A stretch of DNA of 64,000 bases from positions 356,367 to 420,366 of the forward strand of contig NZ_RYZZ01000007.1 in the NCBI RefSeq assembly GCF_003989135.1, written 5' to 3'. The translations under genes and the position numbers were made by a program. Numbering within the stretch: position 1 is the stretch's first letter; each line of letters starts with the position of its first letter. Positions 27,794-36,328 of this stretch are shown here, one piece after another. Origin of the DNA: Peribacillus cavernae (GTDB taxonomy: Bacteria; Bacillota; Bacilli; Bacillales; DSM-1321). The notes beneath the pieces are model-generated. The model was given only the letters and a program-made list of their open reading frames with translations. It made no database searches and was not told the origin of the DNA.

Positions 27794-28024
27794 TTGAGCA
27801 TGTTTATCTGGATATTAACAGTCCTTGTTATAGGAGTCATTCTTGTTTCTCTGATATACACAGTTAGCGTTGGAAGAACACAAAAGGCGTTGAAGGGTGA
27901 GTATGATACACAGATTAATGAAAACGTTCAAAATCATCCTTATTTACGAAACCCCATTTTCCTGGCCATTGCTATCTTTTTTATATTTGTTTTGGGATAC
28001 ATTTTATATTGGTCATTAAAATAG
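27794..28024 (+). CDS. Small two-helix membrane protein
   Basis: 76 residues beginning MSMFIWILTVLVIGVILVSL: an N-terminal transmembrane helix, a polar middle (VGRTQKALKGEYDTQINENV) and a second helix FLAIAIFFIFVLGYILYWSL. Family not recognised. TTG at 27794 is chosen because GGAGG (27781-27785) lies 8 bases in front. It is 72 bp after the SLC13 permease and could be in its operon. Confidence 0.65.
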   Translation: MSMFIWILTVLVIGVILVSLIYTVSVGRTQKALKGEYDTQINENVQNHPYLRNPIFLAIAIFFIFVLGYILYWSLK

Positions 28025-28039
28025 CCGCCGTTTTTTTGC

Positions 28040-28068
28040 GAGGTTCCGAATCAGGAATCTCTTTTTTT
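28040..28068 (+). terminator. Terminator
   Basis: GAGGTTCC and GGAATCTC (one G-T pair) enclose GAATCA, followed by seven T. Confidence 0.85.
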
Positions 28069-28237
28069 TATATAAGACGAAACCAGCCGATGTTTTATAT
28101 GAGAGTGAGAGAGCAAAGGGCGAAACTGTCCAAAATTAAGGGTCGGAAACGTCCGGCTTGTCTGCTGCAGTTACTATGACATCCACTGATGCAATACATC
28201 CCACTCGCAGTTTGATTATTGCCGGGCATTTCCGAAG

Positions 28238-28279
28238 AAAAAAGAGGCCTTCTATTGATCAATAGAAGGCCTCTTTTTT
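28238..28279. terminator. Palindromic terminator before glutaredoxin gene
   Basis: A perfect 42-bp palindrome: six A, GAGGCCTTCTATTGA, its complement and six T. It ends 2 bases from the stop codon of the minus-strand gene. Confidence 0.93.
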
Positions 28280-28281
28280 AT

Positions 28282-28521
28282 TTAGCCGCTAATTTGTAGC
28301 TTCTTTTTCAATTTTTCCTGATCGAAACCGATGATAGCTTCGCCGTCGATTACTACGGTCGGAGTTGAGTATGAACCGAACTGATTCGTTAACTCGTGGC
28401 GGGCTTGTTTGTCGGCCTTGATATCCTTCTCAGTAAAATTCAAATTGTATTCCTGCAAGAACATTTTCACGATTTTGCAGGGAGGGCAGTCGGGTTGTGT
28501 ATATACGGTAATATTGTGCAT
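28282..28521 (-). CDS. Glutaredoxin-like (NrdH-type) thiol protein
   Basis: 79 residues with a thioredoxin fold. Active site CPPC at residues 12-15 (YTQPDCPPCKIV), cis-Pro in YSTPTVVIDG and GFDQEKL near the end, as in NrdH/glutaredoxin-like proteins. It should reduce disulfides in the cytoplasm. ATG after GGAGGTCCGT. It shares an orientation with the MBL-fold gene 80 bp upstream. Confidence 0.85.
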   Translation of the reverse strand: MHNITVYTQPDCPPCKIVKMFLQEYNLNFTEKDIKADKQARHELTNQFGSYSTPTVVIDGEAIIGFDQEKLKKKLQISG

Positions 28522-28604
28522 ACGGACCTCCAGATTGATTCATCATTTCCCATTCATTATAAACCAAAATGTCATTTTGATAGGTGAATCCGCTTATAAA
28601 TCGA

Positions 28605-29561
28605 TTATTTCTGATCCTGTTTCATTAGATAATCAATCAACCCCATTGAGCAAACGCGTATATCAAGAGTTAAAATTTCATAAACAGGGTGGTTATCGGG
28701 AACCCCCTTCTGCGTCAAATAATCCTGGATTGGCTTAAACAGGGCTGAGGAAAGAGCAGAAAGTTTCTCGTCAAATTCCGTGTGGGATGCATGGGCATAT
28801 TTGGCGGTTTCTATAAAAATAGGCAGCCAGTATTTTAAGTGTTTATATACCTGTTTTGGATGATGCGAAACACCAAAATGGCCAAAATAAATCTTTTCGA
28901 CTCCCAGGTTTTCGTAAAATTCTGCAGCCGCAATCATTGCCTCTGGATTAAATTGATTCGGAGAAGTGGTAGGCAGATAGAATTCAATCCCATTCTGATC
29001 CAATTCCCGATAATATATGCCGACTGTATCACCTGAAAACATTCCGTTCGAGGCGTGATCGTGAATGCTTAGGTGATGGTTAGCGTGGCCGGGTGTATCG
29101 TAAAAGGTAAGTGTTGATTCCTTTGAAATGGAGAGTGTCTCCAGATGTTCCTTTATGATGATCCTCTCAGCAGGAATGGGAATGATCGGATCGAACAGCG
29201 CCTCAAAATCATCACCGTAAACGGCCTTCGCTCCCGCAATAAGTCTGGATGGATCCGTAAGATGACGGGCCCCTTTTTTATGTACAATTACTTTGGCATT
29301 TGGGCATTTTTGCAGAAACAGACCTGCCCCGCCTGCGTGGTCTAGGTGGATATGTGTTAAAATAATGTACTTAATATCTTCCGGTTGAATTCCAGCTTCA
29401 GACAGTCCCTCAAGCACATATGGAACCGAAGGGCTTGCTGATGTTTCGACTATCGTTAGCTCTTTCTCCTTTATTACATAAGTTCCTGTCCGAAGTTTTC
29501 GATTTAAATCATTTCCGTCTATTAGCAAAATTCTTTCGTCAATTTCGTTGATTTTCCCCAA
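28605..29561 (-). CDS. MBL-fold metallo-hydrolase
   Basis: 318 residues. Metallo-beta-lactamase fold with metal motif ILTHIHLDHAGGAG (HxHxDH), downstream His in TPGHANHHLSIH, Asp in MFSGDTVG and His in FGHFGVSHHP. The family contains glyoxalase II-like thioester hydrolases, lactonases and others; this protein's substrate is unknown. TTG at 29561 gives MGKINEIDERILLIDG; GGGGGTG lies about 9 bases upstream on the minus strand. An earlier TTG/ATG would add a cysteine-rich, non-conserved leader. Confidence 0.8.
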   Translation of the reverse strand: MGKINEIDERILLIDGNDLNRKLRTGTYVIKEKELTIVETSASPSVPYVLEGLSEAGIQPEDIKYIILTHIHLDHAGGAGLFLQKCPNAKVIVHKKGARHLTDPSRLIAGAKAVYGDDFEALFDPIIPIPAERIIIKEHLETLSISKESTLTFYDTPGHANHHLSIHDHASNGMFSGDTVGIYYRELDQNGIEFYLPTTSPNQFNPEAMIAAAEFYENLGVEKIYFGHFGVSHHPKQVYKHLKYWLPIFIETAKYAHASHTEFDEKLSALSSALFKPIQDYLTQKGVPDNHPVYEILTLDIRVCSMGLIDYLMKQDQK

Positions 29562-29747
29562 AAAACTACACCCCCGCTTAGCTTCATTTCGTGTACAAAT
29601 TATAATCAATATTTTATTCTGTAATCATTGCTGTGTAAAGGAAACGAGTTAAATTATTCTGAATTTAATTCGATATGGTTATTGGATAGAAATATATGAT
29701 ATAGTGAAACCTATCGAATAAGGTTTTAATTAGAAAGGAGAGGTAGT

Positions 29748-29987
29748 GTGTCTCAGTTACAAGGCATCCTTACCAGATTGAAAAATCTTCAAGAACAATC
29801 AAAAGAAACTGAATCAGCCCAGCGTTTTTTTGAAATAGATGGAATGAAGAAATGCCAGGTTACATACTTTAGCAAAACAGAAATGTTCGAATTGGAAGTA
29901 TTCAATGAAAAAACCAAATCTTCTAAATATCAATTCGATAATGTCGATATGATTTCAATTGAAATCTTTGATCTGCTTCAATCCTAA
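29748..29987 (+). CDS. ykuJ: YkuJ family DUF1797 protein
   Basis: 79 residues: MSQLQGILTRLKNLQEQSKE, then QRFFEIDGMKKCQVTYF, EMFELEVF and VDMISIEIFDLLQ. This matches the small YkuJ family, an alpha/beta protein with solved structure but no known function. GTG start at 29748 with GGAGAGGTA upstream. In B. subtilis it also precedes ykuL and ccpC. Confidence 0.88.
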   Translation: MSQLQGILTRLKNLQEQSKETESAQRFFEIDGMKKCQVTYFSKTEMFELEVFNEKTKSSKYQFDNVDMISIEIFDLLQS

Positions 29988-30235
29988 TAAGAAAAGCGGA
30001 AGCGCCCTTCTAAAGGAACGTCGACTAATAGCCGCCACGTCCTGTGGCGAACGTCGACGTCAGCGCATCCTGCGGCAAGTCCGACAAGCATAAGACAGAT
30101 CCCGAAAGAAGGCGCTCTTTGCCTTCTGTAGGGAGATGGCTTATGACTCGAGGGGCTAGGCGCTGGAGCTGAACAATAAGAAAAGCGGAAGCGCCTTGTA
30201 AAAAGGAACGTCTAGACATTTTCAGAGTTAAAAAG
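29988..30235. repeat. Interspersed repeat, long copy plus tandem second end
   Basis: Begins AGAAAAGCGGAAGCGCC 2 bases after the ykuJ stop, runs through CGTCGAC-containing sequence, TAAGACAGATCCCGAAAGAAGGCG and GACTCGAGGGGCTAGGCGCTGGAG, and is followed at 30179 by a second AGAAAAGCGGAAGCGCC head and TCTAGACATTTTC. The interior resembles the 59468-59642 copy in inverted order. Confidence 0.8.
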
Positions 30236-30250
30236 GTTATACTTCTTTCA

Positions 30251-30288
30251 AAAAAGCCGTCCGCCATTAATTGGTTGGACGGTTTTTT
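30251..30288. terminator. Terminator downstream of the repeat
   Basis: CCGTCCGCC pairs with GGTTGGACGG (small bulge) across ATTAATT, with A-run before and six T after. Confidence 0.85.
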
Positions 30289-30339
30289 CACTGAATGGGA
30301 AGGGCGATGGAAATGCCGAACTTTTTTTGAGCGTTTTGC

Positions 30340-30472
30340 TTTTCGCTTGAAAGACTATACTTTTCGCTTAATTACCGATTTTTTCGCTTGATTCCGGGTA
30401 CTTTTCGCTTGATTATCGATTTTTTCGCTTAATTCCAGGATATTTTCGCTTGCAATACCGTGCTTTTCGCTC
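30340..30472. repeat. Seven-unit TTTTCGCTT array
   Basis: TTTTCGCTT (last unit TTTTCGCTC) starts at 30340, 30361, 30381, 30402, 30422, 30443 and 30464: spacings of 21, 20, 21, 20, 21 and 21 bp. The bases between are variable but often GATT or AATT next to the unit. This is close to two helical turns per unit. No direct repeat of the whole period, so it is not a CRISPR. Confidence 0.85.
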
Positions 30473-30529
30473 ATGGTTGTCGGTATGAAATGGTGACACA
30501 TACATACCCTATGCATGGAGGGATGTATA

Positions 30530-30682
30530 ATGAATATGGAAACACCTGTTGTGATATGTCCTAAATGCAAAGCTGAACATGAATTGAACTCAGTGCTTAC
30601 ATCACAATCAAATCAAAATGTTATATACGATTGCCCCGATTGCGGTTTTGAGCAAAGAAATATTGAAACAAGTAAGGGATGA
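30530..30682 (+). CDS. 50-residue zinc-ribbon protein
   Basis: MNMETPVVICPKCKAEHELN, then a spacer, then YDCPDCGFEQRN and a short tail. Two CPxC knuckles (C10/C13 and C35/C38) make a four-Cys zinc ribbon. GGAGGGATGTATA precedes the ATG. It sits where B. subtilis carries small genes between ykuJ and ykuL, but I cannot assign a symbol. Possibly an RNA- or protein-binding zinc finger. Confidence 0.72.
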   Translation: MNMETPVVICPKCKAEHELNSVLTSQSNQNVIYDCPDCGFEQRNIETSKG

Positions 30683-30825
30683 GCACGAATCTGTATCTGC
30701 TTCGGATGCTTATCGACATTTAATTTTTGTTTCCCATATGTTATCCCAAACAAGAAAGTTTTCCCTTCCTGTGATAAACTAGAAGGGTACAAAAATATGC
30801 GTAACATATGGTAAGGGGTTTTGAA

Positions 30826-31266
30826 ATGATCGGTATACAAGATGGGGACCTGCTTGAGGCATGCGTGAAGGATCTTATAATACCATCGGAAAGAGTTGCA
30901 CACGTGCAGGTTGCCAACAATTTAGAGCACGCGCTTCTGGTTTTGACAAAGAGCGGTTACACCGCGATTCCTGTACTGGATCCGATGTATAAACTTCATG
31001 GATTGATCAGTACACCGGTAATCCTTGATTCTATTTTAGGATTACAGAGAATAGAATTCGAAGAACTTGAAAATAAAAAGGTTTCTGAGATTATGAATAT
31101 AAATATCCCGAGGCTCCATACAGAAGATAAAATGAAAAAGGGACTTGAACTCTTGATTGATCATCCGTTTGTCTGTGTGGAAAACGAAGAGGGCGTTTTT
31201 GAAGGCATCTTGACCAGAAGAGCCATCCTGAAAAGAGTATACAGCACAGAAGGAAAAGTGAAATAA
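30826..31266 (+). CDS. darB: CBS-domain c-di-AMP receptor DarB (YkuL, CbpB)
   Basis: 146 residues with two CBS motifs (about residues 15-75 and 85-146): SGYTAIPVLDPMYKLHGLIS and HPFVCVENEEGVFEGILTRR. Length and sequence agree with B. subtilis YkuL/DarB, which binds cyclic di-AMP and, when free, binds the (p)ppGpp synthetase Rel and pyruvate carboxylase. ATG at 30826 follows AAGGGG. Followed by a terminator. Confidence 0.9.
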   Translation: MIGIQDGDLLEACVKDLIIPSERVAHVQVANNLEHALLVLTKSGYTAIPVLDPMYKLHGLISTPVILDSILGLQRIEFEELENKKVSEIMNINIPRLHTEDKMKKGLELLIDHPFVCVENEEGVFEGILTRRAILKRVYSTEGKVK

Positions 31267-31301
31267 AGCAGTATGATCTGATAATTTTACGTTTTACCAT
31301 A

Positions 31302-31331
31302 AGCCTCCGTTTCGGAGGCTGGTTTATTTTT
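31302..31331 (+). terminator. Terminator after darB
   Basis: AGCCTCCG-TTT-CGGAGGCT perfect 8-bp stem, followed by GGTTTATTTTTTA. Confidence 0.8.
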
Positions 31332-31353
31332 TAGCGAAAAGCGGGGAGTGTGG

Positions 31354-32862
31354 ATGGGACAAGCGACTGGTGAATACATAGATGAAAGCAGAAAATCGAA
31401 GCGCCCTTTTATCCTGGCGGCAATTATGCTGGCGATGTTTATGGGTGCGATAGAAGGAACGATTGTTTCAACGGCCATGCCCGCAATTGTAAGTGAATTG
31501 GGGGGCTTTTCCCTCTACAGCTGGGTGTTTTCAGGCTATTTATTAATGAATGCAGTTACGGTTTTGATTTATGGGAAACTGTCGGACATATTTGGCAGGA
31601 AGCCGATTTTAATATTCGGAATTATCATATTTTTAATAGGATCGGTCCTGTGCGGCTTTGCCGGCTCAATGAAGGAGCTTATCATTTACCGCTTTATTCA
31701 GGGATTCGGTGCCGGGGCTGTGGCTCCGGTCGCTTCAACGATTGTCGGCGATATTTATGAGGAGCATGAACGGGGGCCGGTGCAGGGTTATTTGTCTAGC
31801 GTGTGGGGGATTTCTGCGGTAATGGGACCGGTCCTCGGCGGCATTCTCGTGCAGTCCATTTCCTGGCGGCTTGTATTCTGGATCAACATCCCCCTTGGGC
31901 TGCTGTCGATGGCAGGACTGTGGTTTTTTCTCCACGAAAATATTGAAAAGAAAAAACGGGATATAGATTATCAAGGTGCTGTGCTGCTGACGCTTGCGAT
32001 CTCTTCCATCATGCTTATCCTCGTCGAAGGCGGGGTCCACCTGCCGTGGACATCTGTGCAAATTATCGGGATGGCATTGTTTGCGGCATTGGCGTTAATC
32101 CTTTTCGTAAGGCAAGAAAAGAAAACGATTGAACCAATGATGCCTTTTGAAATTTGGAAGGATCGGTCGATATTGATTGCAAACATCGTTTCATTGACGA
32201 CAGGCGTTATGATTATTGGGATTTCTAGCTTTCTGCCAACCTTCGTCCAGGGAGTGATGGGAAGGTCTCCGACTGTTGCGGGTTTCACATTGACGGCAAT
32301 GTCTATCGGCTGGCCGATCGCTTCTACAATTGCGGGGCGTCTGTTAATGAAAATCGGTTTTAAAGCCACTTCTGTTTTGGGTGGATTCTCCCTAATTGTC
32401 GGCAGCCTTGTGCTGGTGTTTATGCCACAGGATGCAGGTCCCTTTGCTGCAGGGTTAGGTTCGTTTTTTGTTGGTGTTGGAATGGGACTTACCTCTACGT
32501 CGTTCATTGTGCTGATCCAAAATACAGTAAGCTGGGAGCGAAGAGGTATCGCCACAGCATCCAATATGTTCATGAGAAACCTAGGGACTACCGTAGGGGC
32601 TGCCCTTCTTGGCGGAATCATGAATATGGGGCTTCAGGGCTACCTGGATAAACATAATAACTCTGGGGAAAGGCTAACCATTGATTCAGCCAATCAATTA
32701 TTAAACAGTGAAGAACGGGCCAAGCTGCCGGACAAGGCGGTAGAGGTTCTGCAGGAAGGACTTACCCAGTCGCTGAATAATATTTATTTGATCATTCTTC
32801 TTTTTGCTATTGTAAGCTTGTTGCTGTTGTTCTTTCTTCCGAAAAAGGATAAGACGGCTTGA
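31354..32862 (+). CDS. MDR family MFS efflux transporter (DHA2, 14 helices)
   Basis: 502 residues and about 14 transmembrane helices. Motif A GKLSDIFGRKP after helix 2, drug-antiporter motif GAVAPVASTIVGDIYEE/GPVLGGILVQ (motif C region) and TIVSTAMPAIVSELGG motif D1 in helix 1. This is the EmrB/QacA/Bmr3 type, exporting drugs by proton antiport. ATG at 31354 is preferred over GTG 31348, with GGGGAG upstream. No regulator adjoins except ccpC, which is separately controlled. Confidence 0.88.
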   Translation: MGQATGEYIDESRKSKRPFILAAIMLAMFMGAIEGTIVSTAMPAIVSELGGFSLYSWVFSGYLLMNAVTVLIYGKLSDIFGRKPILIFGIIIFLIGSVLCGFAGSMKELIIYRFIQGFGAGAVAPVASTIVGDIYEEHERGPVQGYLSSVWGISAVMGPVLGGILVQSISWRLVFWINIPLGLLSMAGLWFFLHENIEKKKRDIDYQGAVLLTLAISSIMLILVEGGVHLPWTSVQIIGMALFAALALILFVRQEKKTIEPMMPFEIWKDRSILIANIVSLTTGVMIIGISSFLPTFVQGVMGRSPTVAGFTLTAMSIGWPIASTIAGRLLMKIGFKATSVLGGFSLIVGSLVLVFMPQDAGPFAAGLGSFFVGVGMGLTSTSFIVLIQNTVSWERRGIATASNMFMRNLGTTVGAALLGGIMNMGLQGYLDKHNNSGERLTIDSANQLLNSEERAKLPDKAVEVLQEGLTQSLNNIYLIILLFAIVSLLLLFFLPKKDKTA

Positions 32863-33017
32863 TTAGCCGCTAATGGATAAAAAAGCGGATGTTTTCTTTC
32901 ACTGCCCGGTAGTGCAGCTGAAGGATTAACACAACGGTGACGGTGTGCAAAATATATTTTAACTGTTTCATACGAACAAATTGTTGATAATTAAATTAGT
33001 AAATAATTAATTTTTAT

Positions 33018-33034
33018 GATAAGAAATAATTATC
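33018..33034. promoter_or_regulatory. CcpC-box candidate at ccpC
   Basis: GATAAGAAATAATTATC contains ATAA-N7-TTAT exactly, the CcpC box of B. subtilis. It ends 15 bases before the chosen ccpC start and overlaps its leader, fitting the known negative autoregulation of ccpC. A second, degenerate GATAATTAAATTAG lies just upstream. Confidence 0.65.
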
Positions 33035-33049
33035 AAGGCAGTGATGTAT

Positions 33050-33928
33050 ATGTCGTTTTCCGAATATCAGCTTTTATCAGTGCTCGCCCAGGAAATGAAT
33101 ATGAGAAAGGCAGCAGAAAGGCTGTTTGTTTCACAGCCAGCCCTGTCACAAAGGCTGCAATCGATTGAAAAGGAATGGGGGACCAAGCTGTTCCTCCGTT
33201 CGCAAAAAGGGCTTTCTCTGACCTCGGCGGGAGAAGCGGTGATACGCTTTGCCAATGAAATGATCCAGAAGGAAGAAAAGGTAAGAGAAAGCATCCGGGC
33301 GATGGAGCATGAAGTATATGGAACACTGAAGATTGCCTGCGCTTCAATCGTAGGACAGAACTGGCTGCCGCAGGTATTGAAAAAGTTCGTGCAAAAATAT
33401 CCTTATGCGAAAATCTCCCTGATAACAGGCTGGAGCAGTGAGATTTTGAAGTCGCTTTATGATGGCCAGGTCCATATCGGAATCATCAGAGGTACGCCTG
33501 ACTGGAAAGGGGTTAAGAAGCATCTGTTTAAAGATACACTTTATCTTGTCGATACAGAAATGGACCAGTTAGCACAGGTATTGGAAACAGACCGACCGTT
33601 TATCCAGTTTAAGAGCGACTCCAACTATTATCAGGAAATTCAGGATTGGTGGTTCCGCCAGTTTCAGACCTCGCCAAAGAATACGATTGTCGTCGATCAG
33701 ATTGAAACCTGCAAGCAGATGGTATTCAACGGAATCGGCTATGCTATTTTACCGGCGATCACGCTCCATGACAAAGATCAGAATATCTTTAAGATTCCCT
33801 TGCATGATGGACAGAACCATTCCCTCGAAAGGGATACATGGCTGTGCGGCTATGAATCTTCTTTTCAATTAAAGCAGGTACAAGCGTTCACCGAGGTGGT
33901 TCAGGAACATATCCATAAGAAGGGATAA
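33050..33928 (+). CDS. ccpC: LysR family regulator CcpC
   Basis: 292 residues. LTTR helix-turn-helix NMRKAAERLFVSQPALSQRL (residues 17-36) and a full effector domain with CASIVGQNWLPQVLKKF, HIGIIRGTPDW and QIETCKQMVFNGIGYAILPA. It closely resembles B. subtilis CcpC (YkuM), the citrate-responsive repressor of citZ and citB. Three starts are possible (GTG 33041, ATG 33044, ATG 33050); ATG 33050 aligns with the B. subtilis N-terminus, AAGG lies 11 bases upstream. Confidence 0.9.
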   Translation: MSFSEYQLLSVLAQEMNMRKAAERLFVSQPALSQRLQSIEKEWGTKLFLRSQKGLSLTSAGEAVIRFANEMIQKEEKVRESIRAMEHEVYGTLKIACASIVGQNWLPQVLKKFVQKYPYAKISLITGWSSEILKSLYDGQVHIGIIRGTPDWKGVKKHLFKDTLYLVDTEMDQLAQVLETDRPFIQFKSDSNYYQEIQDWWFRQFQTSPKNTIVVDQIETCKQMVFNGIGYAILPAITLHDKDQNIFKIPLHDGQNHSLERDTWLCGYESSFQLKQVQAFTEVVQEHIHKKG

Positions 33929-34036
33929 ATCACTATTAGAAATTTTGCAGGAAGAAAAAGCGATTCTCACTTGATTTTACATCCTTTAGTCTGGTAACTT
34001 AAAGAATAGCAATTATACATAGCAGGGGGAATATTC

Positions 34037-34747
34037 ATGAAAATGATGGATGCAAATGAGATCATCTCATTTATTCAGAACAGTAAAAAGTCTACACCGG
34101 TAAAGGTTTATCTGAAAGGCCAGCTTGAAGGAATCAACTTTGGCGAAAATGCAAAAACCTTCTTTACCGGCAATACCGGAGTGGTGTTTGGTGAATGGGC
34201 TGAAATCAGCGAGGCACTCACTGCCAACGAATCAAGCATTGAAGAGTATGTCGTAGAAAACGATCGCAGAAATTCCGCGATTCCATTGCTTGACTTAAAA
34301 GGGATAAAAGCGAGAATTGAGCCGGGTGCGATAATCCGTGATCAAGTGGATATCGGTGAAAATGCCGTTATTATGATGGGGGCCTCTATCAATATTGGTG
34401 CTGTTATCGGTGAAGGTACAATGATCGACATGAACGCGGTTCTGGGCGGAAGAGCGACAGTAGGCAAGAACTGCCATATTGGGGCCGGAGCAGTCCTGGC
34501 AGGCGTAATTGAGCCGCCATCCGCTAAACCTGTCATCGTTGAAGATGAAGTATTGGTCGGCGCAAATGCCGTTGTCCTTGAAGGAGTAACGATCGGTAAA
34601 GGGGCAGTGGTGGCAGCTGGGGCAATCGTAATTGAAGATGTGCCGCCGTACACTGTGGTAGCGGGTACACCTGCAAGAGTAATTAAAGAAATCGATGAGA
34701 AAACCAAATCGAAAACAGAAATTAAACAGGAGCTTCGCCAGTTATAA
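34037..34747 (+). CDS. dapH: Tetrahydrodipicolinate N-acetyltransferase
   Basis: 236 residues. Left-handed parallel beta-helix built from hexapeptide repeats ([51 protein letters not shown]). The family's PP-S-A-K-P segment is present ([14 protein letters not shown]). It acetylates tetrahydrodipicolinate with acetyl-CoA in the acetyl branch of diaminopimelate/lysine synthesis. ATG follows GGGGGAATATTC. DapL lies 194 bp downstream and PatA at 19.1 kb. Confidence 0.95.
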   Translation: MKMMDANEIISFIQNSKKSTPVKVYLKGQLEGINFGENAKTFFTGNTGVVFGEWAEISEALTANESSIEEYVVENDRRNSAIPLLDLKGIKARIEPGAIIRDQVDIGENAVIMMGASINIGAVIGEGTMIDMNAVLGGRATVGKNCHIGAGAVLAGVIEPPSAKPVIVEDEVLVGANAVVLEGVTIGKGAVVAAGAIVIEDVPPYTVVAGTPARVIKEIDEKTKSKTEIKQELRQL

Positions 34748-34835
34748 GAAAAATGCACGCGCCTTGTTTTAAGGAACGTTGACGTCAACACGTGTTATCC
34801 ATGTGCGTCGGAGCTAGACATTTTTCAAAAAATAA
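34748..34835. repeat. Divergent short copy of the interspersed repeat
   Basis: Starts directly after the dapH stop with AGAAAAATGCACGCGCCTTG, continues AAGGAACGTTGACGTC and ends GTGCGTCGGAGCTAGACATTTTTC. It therefore lies inside the dapH-dapL intergenic region. Confidence 0.7.
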
Positions 34836-34895
34836 CTGATTCGTAGTATACGTAAGGATAAGGAAATAGGAAATACATTTTGATAATCTTTGGAC

Positions 34896-34923
34896 AAGGC
34901 GTGGATTCGTATCCACGCCTTAT
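34896..34923 (+). promoter_or_regulatory. Stable hairpin just upstream of dapL
   Basis: AAGGCGTGGAT-TCGT-ATCCACGCCTTAT: an 11-12-bp stem with a TCGT loop ending about 5 bases before the dapL ribosome binding site AGGAGGA. No T-run follows, so it is more likely an mRNA processing or stabilising structure, or a weak terminator, than a classical terminator. Confidence 0.65.
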
Positions 34924-34941
34924 CTATAGGAGGAACAAAAA

Positions 34942-36087
34942 ATGGCAAAGGTTTATCCTTTCTCAAGCATAAGACGGGAATTACATGAAATTCCTGAACC
35001 TGGTTTTAAGGAATTTAAAACACAGAAATATATTTTAGATTACTTAAACCGTTTTCCGGGTAAGCGTCTGGAAATTAAGACATGGAAGACGGGGATTTTC
35101 GTAAGAATTCCTGGGGAAAATCCAACAATAACGATTGGATATCGCACGGATATTGATGGTCTTCCTATACAAGAAGAAACTGGGCTGCCGTTTACATCAA
35201 AGCATAAGCCGTTTATGCATGCGTGTGGCCATGATTTTCACATGAGCATAGCTCTCGGGGTATTGACCCATTTTATTGATCATCCTATCGACGACCACTT
35301 GTTATTTATTTTCCAACCAGCTGAAGAAGGGCCCGGGGGAGCGGAGCCGATGCTCAAAACCGATATTATGAAAGAATGGAAGCCCGATATCATCACAGCC
35401 CTGCATATAGCTCCCGAGTATCCTGTCGGCACGATAGCGCTTAAAGAAGGATTGCTGTTTGCTAACACTTCGGAGCTGTTCATTGATTTAAAAGGGAAAG
35501 GCGGACATGCGGCATATCCGCATGAAACGAACGACATGGTTGTTGCAGCCTGTTCCCTCGTAAGCCAGTTGCAGACGGTCGTTTCGCGCAATATAAACCC
35601 TCTCGACTCAGGCGTGATAACAATTGGGAAAATCACCGGTGGCACAGTACAAAATATCATTGCGGAAACGGCCAGACTAGAAGGGACGATCCGTACTTTA
35701 TCGGTTTCTTCCATGGAAAAGGTAAAGCAGCGGATCGAACAGCTCGTGGAGGGAATCAGGGCCGGATATCAATGTGAGGCTGTAATCGATTACGGCAGCA
35801 TGTATCATGAAGTTTATAACGAACAGAAGCTGACACGCGAATTCATGGATTATGCCGCAGCCAAACCTGGTGTAACCGTCCATGAATGCACCGAGGCAAT
35901 GACTGGGGAAGACTTTGGTTATATGCTGAAAGAAATACCCGGTTTTATGTTCTGGCTGGGAGTGAATTCAGAGCATGGCCTGCATCATTCAATGCTATCC
36001 CCGGACGAAAAGGCCATCGAAGTGGCCATTTCCCTTATAACGGACTATTTTACATTCAAAAGCTCATCAACTGACCTTTCCCTATAG
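34942..36087 (+). CDS. dapL: N-acetyldiaminopimelate deacetylase
   Basis: 381 residues. M20-family amidohydrolase with metal ligands in [29 protein letters not shown] (about residues 94-103), the EEGPGG catalytic Glu motif and LHIAPEYP, plus TGEDFGYM and [10 protein letters not shown] near the C-terminus. It releases acetate from N-acetyl-L,L-diaminopimelate after PatA. In B. subtilis it is ykuR, next to dapH, as here. ATG follows TAGGAGGAAC. Confidence 0.92.
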   Translation: MAKVYPFSSIRRELHEIPEPGFKEFKTQKYILDYLNRFPGKRLEIKTWKTGIFVRIPGENPTITIGYRTDIDGLPIQEETGLPFTSKHKPFMHACGHDFHMSIALGVLTHFIDHPIDDHLLFIFQPAEEGPGGAEPMLKTDIMKEWKPDIITALHIAPEYPVGTIALKEGLLFANTSELFIDLKGKGGHAAYPHETNDMVVAACSLVSQLQTVVSRNINPLDSGVITIGKITGGTVQNIIAETARLEGTIRTLSVSSMEKVKQRIEQLVEGIRAGYQCEAVIDYGSMYHEVYNEQKLTREFMDYAAAKPGVTVHECTEAMTGEDFGYMLKEIPGFMFWLGVNSEHGLHHSMLSPDEKAIEVAISLITDYFTFKSSSTDLSL

Positions 36088-36280
36088 AAAAAGTGCGAAA
36101 TTACAGGCATTTTGTTTTATTCAGTCGAAAATTAGTGATAGACTTTCAATGTAACAGGTAAGATAAATCAGTATTATTTAATACTTTTTCTGATTAGGGA
36201 ATACAGGAAAAGGGAAAACTATTAAAGCCAGGCCACCTAATTAATAATAAGTCTTTTATTACATTAATTTTAATTAAAAG

Positions 36281-36309
36281 TTGACTTAAATGGCAGTCGT
36301 GTCTATAAT
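36281..36309 (+). promoter_or_regulatory. Sigma-A promoter of ykuU
   Basis: TTGACT (36281-36286), 17-base spacer and TATAAT (36304-36309). Predicted start about 36316, giving a 72-base leader that contains the hairpin below. Confidence 0.85.
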
Positions 36310-36328
36310 AGAAATTGCATTGAAAAAA

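Noticed and set aside
30025-30291. Minus-strand frame of 88 codons with an SRRSFLQGASAFL segment, apparently Tat-like
   Set aside because: It lies in the interspersed repeat and terminator, has no ribosome binding site, and similar frames arise wherever the repeat occurs. It is an artefact of repeat sequence.
30340-30472. Possible CRISPR array
   Set aside because: Units are only 9 bp and the 11-12 bp between them are too short for spacers; no cas gene is near.
36241-36300. Possible PerR or Fur box before ykuU
   Set aside because: AT-rich sequence only loosely resembles TTATAAT-N-ATTATAA; no 15-mer with adequate match was found.
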